A stretch of DNA of 64,000 bases from Oceanipulchritudo coccoides (GCF_010500615.1 NZ_JAAGNX010000003.1:62001-126000), one strand, 5' to 3'. Positions 37,871-47,570 are shown, counted from the first letter of the stretch. Notes: generated by a model from the letters alone, not told the origin. Numbers and translations: made by a program.

Positions 37871-38482
37871 TCAATACCCCAATTTGGATTGCTCCAAGAA
37901 GGCCGCCCATGCCGAATACTGCTTCGCGGAGGGGTGCAAGCCGTCCGGGGCAAAGGCATCTGGCTGGCCGGCAAAGCTACGGGTCAGGCCGGTCCAATTG
38001 ACAAAGGGATAAACGGTCTGGATCGAGACTTTCCTGATCACCGCATTGAAAGCGTCAATCTCAGCTGCGATGGCAATGCGGTCACGATCGGCAGCAAAGG
38101 GCGAGACGCCCCAATCGGGAATCGATAAAAGGATGATTCCACCAGGCGGGTTGCTCAGGAGACAGTTGGCCTGCTTAACCAATTCCAACAGCTCGGAACC
38201 AAAAGAGGCTTCTTCCAGGCCCCGGTACTGATTATTCACGCCAACGCAGATGGTGATCCAATCCCACTCGGGCTCAAGTGACGCATTGTTGAGATTTTCC
38301 AGCAATTCGCCACAGGTCCAACCGTTTTGGGCGAGAACATGGGTCCTGCCCAATTGCCTCCCCTGCCCCTCCAGTCTTGCGCGCCATGCCTGAGGCCATC
38401 CATCGGCCGGTGAAATCCCTTCAGCGCAGGTGTAGGAATCCCCCAGATGGAGGTAATTGGGGAACTGCTCAGGTGACGACAT
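37871..38482 (-). CDS. SGNH/GDSL-type hydrolase
   Basis: About 203 residues of the SGNH hydrolase fold, which includes lipases, esterases and acetylxylan esterases. Block I is YLHLGDSYT with the catalytic Ser, block III is CVGVNNQYR with the oxyanion Asn, and block V is DGLHPSAKQY with Asp and His. The ATG at 38482 is the natural family start; an upstream ATG at 38518 would add 12 residues. It overlaps the 3' end of the kynureninase gene by 14 nt and is probably cotranscribed. No signal peptide is seen. Substrate unknown. Confidence 0.86.
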   Translation of the reverse strand: MSSPEQFPNYLHLGDSYTCAEGISPADGWPQAWRARLEGQGRQLGRTHVLAQNGWTCGELLENLNNASLEPEWDWITICVGVNNQYRGLEEASFGSELLELVKQANCLLSNPPGGIILLSIPDWGVSPFAADRDRIAIAAEIDAFNAVIRKVSIQTVYPFVNWTGLTRSFAGQPDAFAPDGLHPSAKQYSAWAAFLEQSKLGY

Positions 38483-39743
38483 CCAAGCCTTCCTCAAAGC
38501 GGGTAAATTCCTGATCAACTACAATCTCGCGGATGCGCTCAACCGCGCGGGCCAGCTCTTCAAAGGTCTGGTACAATGGGGCGACTCCCAAGCGTAAATT
38601 GTCCGGGGTCCGGAAGTCCGGAATAACAACCGGCCTTCCTTCTATTGGAGAAATCATGGCCTTGTTGATACGGAAGGCTTCCGGATGACGCAGGGAAACA
38701 TGGGAGCCCCGCCGGGCCGGATCACGCGGGCTGCCAAGGGCAAATCCAAGCGGCACAAGAATTTGGTCGTAAAGTTCGATCAGAAACTCGGTTTGCTGGA
38801 TGCTCTTCTCCCGGACAGATTGCATGCCCGCGTCAAGAAGCAGCTGAATACCGGGCTCAACAGCCCGCATTGAGAGGATCGGAGGCGTGCCGACAAGAAA
38901 GCGCTGGATCCCGGACGCTGCCAAATAGTGAGGGGAAAAGCTGAACGGTTCCTGCGCGCCAAACCAACCTGAAAGAAGGGGCAACAGTTCCTCCTGCAAT
39001 GACTCACGCACATACAGGTATGCCGGCGCACCGGGTCCACCATTGAGATATTTGTATGAACACCCGATGGCCATGTCGACTCCCCAGCGGTCCAGCTCGA
39101 TGGGTACCGAGCCTGCCGAATGGCTCAAGTCGGCCAGGACAAGCGCACCCGCCTTATGCGCGGCCTCGACGATTGCCTCAAGGTCATACAGGTATCCAGA
39201 TTTGAATACAACATGGCTGATCGTCACCAAGGCCGTGTCTGAATCAATTGCCGCTGCCAGCTCTTCCGATGGCAGGGACATCCCGTCCGGGGATGCGACA
39301 CGCACCAATTTGTGCCCTTGCTTGAGTCCGTTGATCAGCCCCTCAATTGCGTAATAATCCGAAGGAAAATTCAGGTCGTCAGTGAGGATTTTTAGCCTGC
39401 CCTCCTGACGCGCCAAGGCAGCCGATGCCAGCTTGAACAAGTTGACGGTGACTGAATCAGCAAAAACCACCTGCCCGGTCCCCGCACCGATCAGGGGCCC
39501 GAGAAGATCACCCAATCGAAGCGGCAGATCAAACCATCCCTTGTTCCATGACTTGATCTTGTCCTCTCCCCACTCCGTGCCAACAGCCCTCTCCATCACT
39601 TTCTTTGTTTGAGCGGGTAGCGGACCGAGGGAATTCCCGTCCAGATAGATCAAATCCGCACTCAACCCGCTAAAGCTGCTTCGGTACACACCAAGTGGAT
39701 CAGAGGCATCCAGCGCCCGTGCCCGCTCCGATTGTTTGCACAT
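38469..39743 (-). CDS. kynU: Kynureninase
   Basis: PLP enzyme that cuts kynurenine or 3-hydroxykynurenine in tryptophan breakdown. Family hallmarks include YLDGNSLGPLP, NLFKLASAAL, the SADLSHSAGSVP segment and GCSYKYLNGGPGAPAYLYV with the PLP Lys, plus the ending APLYQTFEELARAVERI. With the start at 39743 it has 424 residues, the family length. The open frame extends upstream by more than 80 codons, but those run through a GC-rich hairpin and have no family match. AGGAA sits 9 nt before the ATG at 39743; an ATG at 39752 is an alternative. It overlaps the SGNH hydrolase gene by 14 nt. Confidence 0.93.
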   Translation of the reverse strand: MCKQSERARALDASDPLGVYRSSFSGLSADLIYLDGNSLGPLPAQTKKVMERAVGTEWGEDKIKSWNKGWFDLPLRLGDLLGPLIGAGTGQVVFADSVTVNLFKLASAALARQEGRLKILTDDLNFPSDYYAIEGLINGLKQGHKLVRVASPDGMSLPSEELAAAIDSDTALVTISHVVFKSGYLYDLEAIVEAAHKAGALVLADLSHSAGSVPIELDRWGVDMAIGCSYKYLNGGPGAPAYLYVRESLQEELLPLLSGWFGAQEPFSFSPHYLAASGIQRFLVGTPPILSMRAVEPGIQLLLDAGMQSVREKSIQQTEFLIELYDQILVPLGFALGSPRDPARRGSHVSLRHPEAFRINKAMISPIEGRPVVIPDFRTPDNLRLGVAPLYQTFEELARAVERIREIVVDQEFTRFEEGLDVVT

Positions 39744-40120
39744 CTCACCCATTTCCTGACTCAACCCCGATTTCAGCCATTCAACAAGAAAATCCTGCCA
39801 ATCATCCGGATGCACTCGAAGAGCAACGAGAATTGTTGATGATTTAACCTGCCCAATCGGATAACACGAATACAACTGAGACCCCGCTTCGGCGGGGTTT
39901 TCTTTTCGGCATAAGCGCATTTGAGAAAAGAGTGGGACAATTTGGCGCGTAAATCCTGTCTTGGTTTCGGTGCTTGCACGCAGATGGGTCATTTTGTCCC
40001 TTACGGATGTGCTGTAATTTTCCTAAGCTTCTGGTTTACAACGGGTTAAGTAATTATATGACTTGGCATATTTCATGCGATTATCCTCGTGAACCTAAAA
40101 ACTTGAAAGGAATAAACACG
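39744..40120. other. 377-bp intergenic stretch between kynU and hsp20
   Basis: No credible gene is seen. It contains the orphan plus-strand terminator at 39881-39908 and, near the right end, the ribosome binding site GAAAGGAA of the first hsp20 gene. The part from 40010 to 40110 is AT-rich and probably holds the hsp20 promoter, but no clear -35/-10 pair or CIRCE element is seen. Confidence 0.5.
39881..39908 (+). terminator. Strong intrinsic terminator with no gene upstream on its strand
   Basis: CCCCGC (39882-39887) and GCGGGG (39892-39897) enclose a TTCG tetraloop, followed by TTTTCTTTTC. This is a textbook terminator for the plus strand, but the DNA upstream on that strand carries only the antisense of kynU. 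It may end an antisense or small RNA, or protect kynU from transcription in the wrong direction. Confidence 0.8.
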
Positions 40121-40537
40121 ATGAAACTCATTAAACACGATTCATTCTTCAGCGATCCATGGACCGACCTTGATCGGCTTTTGGAAAGCACGCTCCCCGA
40201 GCTCTACCAGTGGAATCCGATGCGTCTGAGCGGACGCGAACGGAGCCTGCCAGTGGATGTCTTCGAAGATGAGCATAACCGCACCATCCGCCTCGAAATC
40301 CCGGGGGTTGCCAAGAAAGACATTGAGCTGGAACTGGAAAACGCGGTCCTCTCAGTCCGCGCAAAGCGTATCGAAAAGACCGAATCCGGTGAAACAACTA
40401 TCAACCTGAATCGCTCTGTGACGGTTGGCGACGACGTGGAAGCTGACAAGATCAAGGCCAGCCTTGAAAACGGAATGCTGACAATCGTCCTTCCGAAGCG
40501 CGAACAGGCCAAGCCCAAGCAAATCACCATCGCTTAA
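40121..40537 (+). CDS. Hsp20/alpha-crystallin family small heat shock protein
   Basis: A 138-residue small heat shock protein that would hold unfolding proteins as an ATP-independent chaperone. The alpha-crystallin domain (about 45-138) reads PVDVFEDEHNRTIRLEIPGVAKKDIELELENAVLSVRA and ends with GVTVDADK-like VGDDVEADKIKASLENGMLTIVLPKRE; the A-x-x-x-n-GxL motif ENGMLTI is clear. The start at 40121 is preceded by GAAAGGAA, and the longer frame upstream is not Hsp20-like. It is followed by a second Hsp20 gene after 18 bp. Confidence 0.93.
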   Translation: MKLIKHDSFFSDPWTDLDRLLESTLPELYQWNPMRLSGRERSLPVDVFEDEHNRTIRLEIPGVAKKDIELELENAVLSVRAKRIEKTESGETTINLNRSVTVGDDVEADKIKASLENGMLTIVLPKREQAKPKQITIA

Positions 40538-40555
40538 CAGAAAAGGAGAACAGCA

Positions 40556-40933
40556 ATGAGTACCGAATTGAAAAAACAGGAAGAACAAGTCCCGGCACAG
40601 GCCACGACCAACTACCGCCGTCCCTACTACCGGGTCGACGGTGGAAAGGATGCCTACACTGTGGAAGTCTTCATGCCAGGCGTATCGAAAGATGACTACA
40701 ACGTATCGCTGCATCGCGATGAACTGGCCGTTGAGGGCAGGAAGGTCATTCCCCTGCCCACCGGCGCCAAGTGGCTCCACCGCGAAATTTCCCCGGAGGG
40801 CTACAAGCTGCGATTGCAGTTGAACGTTGATGTTGATCCCGAGGCTATCAAGGCCAAGACCGACAACGGGATCCTGACCATTACGCTGCCGGTCGCCAAG
40901 GAAGCCCGTCCGCGCCTGATCAAGATCAGCTAG
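40556..40933 (+). CDS. Second Hsp20 family protein
   Basis: A 125-residue small heat shock protein, shorter in its N-terminal arm than the upstream copy. The core runs from YRVDGGKDAYTVEVFMPGVSKDDYNV to DNGILTITLPVAKEARPRLI, with the GIL consensus motif in place. AAGGAGA precedes its ATG. The tandem pair is followed by an intrinsic terminator, so the two genes form one transcript that probably responds to heat or other stress. The pair may form mixed oligomers. Confidence 0.92.
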   Translation: MSTELKKQEEQVPAQATTNYRRPYYRVDGGKDAYTVEVFMPGVSKDDYNVSLHRDELAVEGRKVIPLPTGAKWLHREISPEGYKLRLQLNVDVDPEAIKAKTDNGILTITLPVAKEARPRLIKIS

Positions 40934-40960
40934 GAAAACTTTCCTTCCTTGTGTTTGCAA

Positions 40961-40999
40961 GGTCCCGCCGAAGCTTAAAAGCGCTGGCGGGGCCTTTTT
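40961..40999 (+). terminator. Intrinsic terminator after the hsp20 pair
   Basis: GGTCCCGCC and GGCGGGGCC pair (one G-U) around an inner AGC/GCG-containing loop, followed by TTTTTAAAT. It ends the plus-strand hsp20 operon 28 bp after the last stop and lies between that operon and the convergent smc gene. Confidence 0.85.
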
Positions 41000-41026
41000 A
41001 AATAACTGCAAAGCCGCTCGCTAAGA

Positions 41027-44000
41027 TCAGGAGTCCTCTTCCTTCTCGTGCAGTTCCGCCTTGCCGGTCGACTTGTTGAAGCGCATGGAAACAAGTCGAC
41101 TAACGCCCTTCTCCTGCATGGTTGCTCCATAAATTGTGTCTGCCACGCTGATTGTCCGCTTGTTGTGCGTGATAATCAGGAACTGGGAAAATTCCAGAAA
41201 GCCTTCCAGCATGCCGGTGAAGCGGCCGATATTGGCATCATCAAGCGGCGCATCAATCTCGTCCAGGACGCAGAAGGGACTGGGCTTGACCATGTAAATC
41301 GCAAATAGAAGCGCCACCGCAGTCATGGTCTTCTGACCACCACTGAGGAGGCCAAGATTGCGCAGGCGTGTCCCGGGAGGCTGGGCAGTGATGTCAATGC
41401 CGCTTTCGAGGACATCCTCGGCGTCGACCAGTGTCAGGTCTGCCCGACCGCCACCAAAGAGCGTCTCAAAAGTGTAGTGGAAATTCTCACGTATCTTGGC
41501 GAAAGTTTCGGCGAACATGCTCTGGCTGGTTGTATTGATTTCATCAATTGCCTCCAACAGCTGTTCCTTTGATTTCCAAAGGTCCTCGCTTTGCGTCTTG
41601 AGAAACTCGTGCCGCTCCTTGAGTTCCTTGTATTCCTCAATCGCTACAAGATTGACGGGCCCCATCGACTGGATCCTGCTACGCAAGGACGAGATTTCCC
41701 CCTCCACTTCATCCCAATCGACTGGTTCCAGACTGGCCCGTTCCTCATCGGTGGGGTCTGGTCGTTCCTGCAGGGATTCCATTTCCTCGGGAGTCGTCTC
41801 CTCAATATCCACACGAATACGCTCGGGCAGGCTTTCCCCGGCTTTCCACAGTTCCAGTTTCCAGTCAATTTCCGCGGCCTCGCGCTCATAATCACGCTGG
41901 CATTCCTCCGCAATAAACTGCAAACGGGATTCCTGCCGGGCAAGCGCCACTTCGGTCTTGTTCAGCTCGGCGGCCATGTTCCTCTGGGCCTCCCGCTTCG
42001 GGGCAAAGCCCTCCTCGACAACCGCAATCTTCTGCTCGACTTCCTTGAGCACCAACCGGTCCTTCTCAAGTGCTTCACGCACCATATCCAGACGCTTTTG
42101 GATTTCCTTCTCCGCCTGAACATGTTCACCGGATTCCTTTTCCAGGGATGAAATGCTCTTTTTCAGCTGCTCGACTTCCTCAAGCCGCTTGATGCGCGTC
42201 TCTTGTGTCTCCTTGGAGCGCTGTTGCAGATCGTTTAGGCCGCGATCCAGAAGTTCGAGCCGCTGGCGCTTCTGCGACACATCAAACCGCACTTCATCAA
42301 AGGCCTCCCGCTTGGTTTCACGCTCCTTGCGAAGACTGGCGACGGACTCCTCCGCTTCTCCAATCTGTTTTTTCCAAGCCTCGATATCCGCCTCAGTCTC
42401 CTCAAGTTCCTTCCGGGCCTTTTCCAGCCGGGAAGTCGATTCATCCTTGTGCGATTCCAGTTTTTCAAGATCCGCGGACTTTGTCTCATGCAGCCGGGCC
42501 TTGCCTTGAAGGGTTTGCTCAATCCCCTGTTTCTGCGTGCTCAGGGTCGTCAGTTCCGTACCGGTTTCTGAAAGGAGCTGCGTTTGCTCATCAATACGCT
42601 TTTCCGCTGCATCCAGTTTGCCCTGGATTTGCTCTGCTTCAAGGCGTCGACGCTCATGCTCGTCCTCGAGGGCTGAAAGATCCTTCGCAAAGGCCTTCAG
42701 CTGATTCTGACGCGACAGGAAAGAGCTGTTTTCTTTCTTGGCACTAGTCGACCCCGCGAGGACTACACCACGCGCATCGATGACCTCATTGTTCCGTGTG
42801 ACGGCCAGGAAAAAGGGAAAGTCCGGATTGGCCTCCCAATAGTTCAGAAATGAATCCAAATCGTCGGCGATGTAACAACCGGCAAGAAATGTATCGAGAA
42901 ATGCCTGCACATCGGCATCCGCCGAGCTGACAACCGAGCCGGCGGGGATAATACTACCCGGCAACTTGTCCGCGATGGAAGGGAAAGCGCTGGAACCGGC
43001 AGGCTTGGCCAGCAAACTGGCCCGGCCAATCCGCTTTTCAATCAGGGATTGCGCCAGCGGACGGAGAACTTTGGGGTCGCGAAGGAGAATTCCATCACTC
43101 GCCGCGCCCAGAAGAAACTCGACCGCGGAGGTAAAGCCCTCTCCCACTTTGAGCTGCTTGAGGAAAACCGTAAAGCTGCCTTCCGGAGCCACAGTCTCCA
43201 GCTTTCCCTGGAGGATTGCCTTTGCCCCCTCGGAAAAACCTTCAAATTTTGCCTGTAAGCCCTCCAATACAGTCACCTGCGCCTGCAGACTGGCCCGACG
43301 GCGCTCGGCTTCCTGAATAGCAACCTGCAGGTCGCGGAAGGCATGCGTCAATTCCTGCCGTTTTGTCTTAAGCTCCTCAAGCTTGGCGACTTGCTTTTCC
43401 TTGTCTTTCTCCCTCGTTTCACGAGTCCGCTCAAGAGTGGCAAGATCCTGCTGGAGGACTTCCTTGTCGTTTTTCAGGGTCTGCAGCTCCTCCATGAGGT
43501 TGGCATGCCGCACCTGATAAGTTGTTAAATCGAGTTCCAGCCCGCTGCAATTGCTTCGCAAGCGGCTGACCGCATTCTCTTTGGCGACCAGTCCCTGCTT
43601 CAAGCGGGAGAGGTCAGTCTCTGAGCCATTGAGTTGCTTTTGCAGCTCAGCCAGATCAGCGCTGCGCTTCTGGAATTCCTCATCGGAATTGCCGAACATA
43701 TCAAGCTGCTCCTGCTTGAGTTTTGTCTCTCCGGCCAACTTGCCTGCAATGAGCTCCTCCTCCTCTGAAAGGCGAGCCAGCTCGTCCTTGATCTCGCTGA
43801 TGCGCCGCCCGATGTCTTCCTTGCGCAGGCTGGCCATCTCGGATCGATTGGACGCGTTTTCCTTCTCGGAGCGCAACTCGTAGACCTGCTTTTGCGCCTC
43901 TTCCAATCGCTGTCTCAGCCCGAGCGCTTCATCGCGCTTGCTCGTCAGGCTGGATTCCGAGGCATCAAGCTCCTGGTTCAGCTTTTCCATCTGCTCGGCC

Positions 44001-44752
44001 AGAACATCCTTTTTCCGCCGATTCGCCTCAGATTCGGTATTTAATTCCCCGAAACGGAACCCGTTATGGGCCAGATCGAGGTGGCTCAGGCGGTGATGGA
44101 TCCGCTGGTAGCGCAGGGCCTTGGAGGCCTGGCGCTTGAGCGAACCGGTCTGCCGGGCAACTTCCTCCATCACATCGGTCACGCGCGACAGGTTGGCATC
44201 CACCTGGGAAAGCTTGTTCAGTGCTTCCCGGCGTTGTGCCTTGTATCTGGAGATTCCCGCGGCCTCCTCAAAAATCGCCCGGCGCTCGCTGGGATTGCTC
44301 GAAAGGACCTGGTCAATCTGCCCCTGCAGCATGAAGGAGTAACTGACCTGCCCAACTCCTGTATCGAGAAAGAGATTGTGAATGTCCTTCAACCGGCAGG
44401 GTTTGCCGTTGAGGAGGTATTCGCTTCCCCCGTCGCGGATCACCCGACGGGTCACCTCCACTTCATGGTGAGCCGTCCCGAGGCTGTCTTCACAGTCAGT
44501 GAAGACCAACGAGACCTCACATAAATTAACTGGCTTGCGGTTGGAAGTGCCTTGAAAGATCACATCCTGCATGCCCCCGGCACGCAGGGATTTAGCACTC
44601 TGCTCCCCCAGTACCCAGCGGAGCGCGTCCGCAATATTGCTCTTTCCGCAACCGTTGGGGCCCACAATGGCGGTCACTCCGCGCTGCAGATCCAGACGGG
44701 TCGGATCCGCAAAACTTTTGAAGCCATGAAGTCGGAGTTCTTTTAAATACAT
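41027..44752 (-). CDS. smc: Chromosome segregation protein SMC
   Basis: A 1241-residue SMC ATPase that organises and separates chromosomes. The N-terminal head has GFKSFADPTRLDLQRGVTAIVGPNGCGKSNI (Walker A at about 32-39) and the C-terminal head has LLSGGQKTMTAVALLFA and FCVLDEIDAPLDDANIGRF (signature, Walker B). Two long coiled coils flank a hinge around residues 510-665 (FTSAVEFLLGAASDGILL ... VVLAGSTS). Length and the 1:1:1 head-coil-hinge layout match bacterial Smc. It stands alone, divergent from msrA. The scpA/scpB partners are not in the window. Confidence 0.97.
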   Translation of the reverse strand: MYLKELRLHGFKSFADPTRLDLQRGVTAIVGPNGCGKSNIADALRWVLGEQSAKSLRAGGMQDVIFQGTSNRKPVNLCEVSLVFTDCEDSLGTAHHEVEVTRRVIRDGGSEYLLNGKPCRLKDIHNLFLDTGVGQVSYSFMLQGQIDQVLSSNPSERRAIFEEAAGISRYKAQRREALNKLSQVDANLSRVTDVMEEVARQTGSLKRQASKALRYQRIHHRLSHLDLAHNGFRFGELNTESEANRRKKDVLAEQMEKLNQELDASESSLTSKRDEALGLRQRLEEAQKQVYELRSEKENASNRSEMASLRKEDIGRRISEIKDELARLSEEEELIAGKLAGETKLKQEQLDMFGNSDEEFQKRSADLAELQKQLNGSETDLSRLKQGLVAKENAVSRLRSNCSGLELDLTTYQVRHANLMEELQTLKNDKEVLQQDLATLERTRETREKDKEKQVAKLEELKTKRQELTHAFRDLQVAIQEAERRRASLQAQVTVLEGLQAKFEGFSEGAKAILQGKLETVAPEGSFTVFLKQLKVGEGFTSAVEFLLGAASDGILLRDPKVLRPLAQSLIEKRIGRASLLAKPAGSSAFPSIADKLPGSIIPAGSVVSSADADVQAFLDTFLAGCYIADDLDSFLNYWEANPDFPFFLAVTRNNEVIDARGVVLAGSTSAKKENSSFLSRQNQLKAFAKDLSALEDEHERRRLEAEQIQGKLDAAEKRIDEQTQLLSETGTELTTLSTQKQGIEQTLQGKARLHETKSADLEKLESHKDESTSRLEKARKELEETEADIEAWKKQIGEAEESVASLRKERETKREAFDEVRFDVSQKRQRLELLDRGLNDLQQRSKETQETRIKRLEEVEQLKKSISSLEKESGEHVQAEKEIQKRLDMVREALEKDRLVLKEVEQKIAVVEEGFAPKREAQRNMAAELNKTEVALARQESRLQFIAEECQRDYEREAAEIDWKLELWKAGESLPERIRVDIEETTPEEMESLQERPDPTDEERASLEPVDWDEVEGEISSLRSRIQSMGPVNLVAIEEYKELKERHEFLKTQSEDLWKSKEQLLEAIDEINTTSQSMFAETFAKIRENFHYTFETLFGGGRADLTLVDAEDVLESGIDITAQPPGTRLRNLGLLSGGQKTMTAVALLFAIYMVKPSPFCVLDEIDAPLDDANIGRFTGMLEGFLEFSQFLIITHNKRTISVADTIYGATMQEKGVSRLVSMRFNKSTGKAELHEKEEDS

Positions 44753-44848
44753 GAAGCGGTGGAAGGATTCCGGGTTGAAAAAGGGTCATTCAATGGAGAC
44801 TCTTCCACTCAGCAAGGAATATTTACCTCCTTCAGTATTCTTAATGCC

Positions 44849-45463
44849 ATGACCTTTATTAAAAAAAGAATTCCCACTGCCCTTGCCCTCTTCTCAATTG
44901 GCTTTTTATTTCAATTCATGACAGTCGCCAATTCAGCTATCTCCGATAATAAACCGGTAGAGACCGAATCAGTAACCCTTGGTGGTGGGTGTTTCTGGTG
45001 CGTGGAGGCCCTCTATGAGACCCTTGATGGCGTCGAATCCGTGGAATCCGGTTATGCCGGGGGCTCCACGGCCAACCCGAGCTACAAGGACATTAGCACC
45101 GGCACAACCGGGCACGCTGAAGTCGTCAAGGTGACCTTTGACCCAAAAACCATCAGCCTCGAGCGGCTTCTCTCATTTTTCTGGCAAGCACACGACCCCA
45201 CGACCTTGAACCGGCAGGGAGCGGATGTTGGCACACAATATCGCTCAATCATCCTTTATTCCTCTCCGGAACAAAAGGCGGCCGCGGAAAGCTCCATGGC
45301 CGAGGCACAGAAAATATTTACCAAGCCCATCGTCACCGAAATCGTCGCCCTTGAATCATTCTACAAGGCGGAGGGCTATCATCAGGACTACTATAAAAAC
45401 AACAAAACTGCCCCATATTGCCAATACGTGATTGCCCCGAAGCTGAAGAAGCTTGAACAGTAG
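44849..45463 (+). CDS. msrA: Exported peptide-methionine (S)-S-oxide reductase MsrA
   Basis: MsrA reduces methionine-S-sulfoxide in oxidised proteins. From the ATG at 44849 the protein has 204 residues and begins with a signal-like hydrophobic stretch (KKRIPTALALFSIGFLFQF). The active-site GGCFWCVEALYE follows, and the substrate-binding region is PTTLNRQGADVGTQYRS with EGYHQDYY near the end. The signal suggests a periplasmic repair enzyme, coupled with the lipocalin gene just downstream. The upstream ATG at 44759 is out of the family range. Confidence 0.93.
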   Translation: MTFIKKRIPTALALFSIGFLFQFMTVANSAISDNKPVETESVTLGGGCFWCVEALYETLDGVESVESGYAGGSTANPSYKDISTGTTGHAEVVKVTFDPKTISLERLLSFFWQAHDPTTLNRQGADVGTQYRSIILYSSPEQKAAAESSMAEAQKIFTKPIVTEIVALESFYKAEGYHQDYYKNNKTAPYCQYVIAPKLKKLEQ

Positions 45464-45488
45464 GGACTCCGTCCTATTCTCCCTCTCC

Positions 45489-46019
45489 ATGAAAAAGATT
45501 TTCCTCATCATCAGCCTGCTGGCAGTCCTTTCCGGTTGTAATACTTTCCGCACTCCTGAGCCAATTCCCATGGTCGACCGGGTCAATCTGGACCAATTCA
45601 TGGGCAAGTGGTACATTGTTGCCTCCACCCCGATGCTACTCAAGTGGGACAATGATGCCTACAATGCTGTTGAGATGTATGAACGTGGGGCCAAGCGGGG
45701 CATCAAGATCACTTACCAGTACAACGACGAGGAGCCCAATGGCCCGCTCAAGACCGTCACCGCCAATGCCATGGTCGACAATCCGGGCATCAACACTGAC
45801 TGGGAAGTCACCTATGCCTGGCCGTTCGGGACGGATTACCGGATCATTTACCTGGAATCGGATTATTCCGTGGCCGTTATCGCTAATCCAGACCGGAAAA
45901 AGGTCCGTGTCCTTTCACGGCAGAGCACCATCAATGCGCCTTTATACTCGGACATCATCCTTTACCTCCAGGATCTAGGATTCAATGTGGGGAATATCCG
46001 GATGATCAGCCACCGCTAA
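45489..46019 (+). CDS. blc: Outer membrane lipocalin (Blc-like lipoprotein)
   Basis: A 176-residue lipoprotein lipocalin of the Blc type, which binds lysophospholipids or fatty acids in the outer membrane. The signal KKIFLIISLLAVLSGC ends in a lipobox Cys. The lipocalin GxW motif is FMGKWYIVAS, followed by the Blc-like EMYERGAKRGIKITYQYN, TDWEVTYAWPFGTDYRIIYLE and RVLSRQ. It begins 26 bp after the msrA stop, so the two are likely one transcript. The ATG 12 codons upstream (45453) overlaps msrA and would spoil the signal. Confidence 0.92.
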   Translation: MKKIFLIISLLAVLSGCNTFRTPEPIPMVDRVNLDQFMGKWYIVASTPMLLKWDNDAYNAVEMYERGAKRGIKITYQYNDEEPNGPLKTVTANAMVDNPGINTDWEVTYAWPFGTDYRIIYLESDYSVAVIANPDRKKVRVLSRQSTINAPLYSDIILYLQDLGFNVGNIRMISHR

Positions 46020-46043
46020 TCGCCATCCGTCAGAAGCAAGTAT

Positions 46044-47570
46044 ATGGCACCAGCTAAATCTCTGGCATGGTTGAAGGATCGATCCGCCGGAGTCCTTCTG
46101 CACCCGACATCACTTCACGGAAATCAAGGAATCGGCGTCCTTGGGGCAGAGGCCCGACAATTTGTTTATTTTCTTAAGGAATCGGGCTTCAAGTATTGGC
46201 AAGTTCTGCCGCTTGGGCCAACCGGGTTCGGGGATTCCCCTTACTCGAGTTTTTCCGCCTTTGCGGGCAATCCCTACCTGATCGACCTCGTTCCGTTACT
46301 CGAGTATGGACTGCTCAAGCCCGAGGACCTGCACGTCCTCCAGCATTTGCCACACGATCACACCGATTTTGGGATGCTCTACCGGATCAAGTGGCCCCTG
46401 CTTCGCCTCGCCCACAAGCGCTTTGTCGAGTCGGGTCGGGCCTATCTGCCAAATTATGGGATCTTTGCCGATTTCATAAAGGCGGAGAGCGATTGGTTGG
46501 AGCCGTATTGCGCCTACATGGCCTTGAAAGAGCGTTTTAACGGTACCTTCTGGGGTGAATGGCCACCCGAATGCCGGAAGTATCCCGCAGCACGGAAATC
46601 CAAGTTCTGGAAGGAAACCAAGCAGGCCCGTGAAGCCCATGCCTTTTTCCAGTACCTCTTTTTCGGGCAGTGGCAACAGCTCAAGGCCCATGCCAATGAA
46701 TTCGGCATTGAGATCATCGGGGATACGCCCATTTTCGTTGCCCTCGACAGCGCGGATACCTGGGCCTCACCCGAGCTCTTCGAAATGTCAAAGCCGGCCA
46801 AGCCGGACTTCGTTGCAGGTGTCCCGCCAGACTATTTTTCAGAAACCGGACAGCTCTGGGGCAATCCCCTCTATAACTGGGAGGCACACAAGAAAGACAA
46901 TTTCAAATGGTGGGTCCACCGTCTGGAGGCCAATTTCAAGGTGTTCGATATTGTGCGCCTTGACCATTTCAGAGGGTTTTATGACTACTGGCGCATTCCT
47001 GCCCGAGCCGAAGATGCCCGTTCGGGAAAATGGGCTACTGGACCCAAGGACGCACTCTTCAAGGAAGTGGCCCGCAAGCTCCCCTCGGCCAAGCTAATCG
47101 CCGAGGACCTTGGCGAGATTCATGACAAGATCCGCAATTTCCGCGATCGCCTTGGCCTTCCGGGTATGGCCATCCTGCAATTTGCCTTCGGGGGTAAATC
47201 CGATAACTTCAATCTCCCACACAACCTGATAGCCAATTCGGTCGTGTATCCAGGAACCCATGACAATAATACCTCTGTTGGCTGGTATGACGAGGCTTCA
47301 CCGCAAGAGCGTGATCATGCACGGCGTTACCTTCGCGTGGATGGCGATGATTTTGCGTGGGATCTGATCCGTGAATGCTACCAGTCGATCAGCCGGCTCG
47401 CCATTGTTCCCATGCAGGACATCATGAGCCTCGGATCCTCGGCGCGCATGAACTCCCCCGGAGAAGAGCAAGGAAACTGGCAATGGCGCATGGAGGAAAA
47501 TGCCTTCAATGAGACATGGCAGTCCTCAAGCACGTACCTTGCTGGGCTGGCCGATTTGTACGGACGGTAA
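46044..47570 (+). CDS. malQ: 4-alpha-glucanotransferase (GH77)
   Basis: A 508-residue GH77 amylomaltase (MalQ) that transfers maltosyl units between alpha-1,4-glucans. Conserved elements are GVLLHPTSLHGNQGIG, LPLGPTGFGDSPYSSFSAFAGNP, EIIGDTPIFVALDSADTW, the nucleophile region VRLDHFRGFYDYW, the acid/base region LIAEDLG and PGTHDNNTSVGWY with the third carboxylate, plus PMQDIMSLGSSARMN. It lies 24 bp after the lipocalin gene and meets oleB tail to tail. Nothing else for glycogen or maltose use is in the window. Confidence 0.96.
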   Translation: MAPAKSLAWLKDRSAGVLLHPTSLHGNQGIGVLGAEARQFVYFLKESGFKYWQVLPLGPTGFGDSPYSSFSAFAGNPYLIDLVPLLEYGLLKPEDLHVLQHLPHDHTDFGMLYRIKWPLLRLAHKRFVESGRAYLPNYGIFADFIKAESDWLEPYCAYMALKERFNGTFWGEWPPECRKYPAARKSKFWKETKQAREAHAFFQYLFFGQWQQLKAHANEFGIEIIGDTPIFVALDSADTWASPELFEMSKPAKPDFVAGVPPDYFSETGQLWGNPLYNWEAHKKDNFKWWVHRLEANFKVFDIVRLDHFRGFYDYWRIPARAEDARSGKWATGPKDALFKEVARKLPSAKLIAEDLGEIHDKIRNFRDRLGLPGMAILQFAFGGKSDNFNLPHNLIANSVVYPGTHDNNTSVGWYDEASPQERDHARRYLRVDGDDFAWDLIRECYQSISRLAIVPMQDIMSLGSSARMNSPGEEQGNWQWRMEENAFNETWQSSSTYLAGLADLYGR

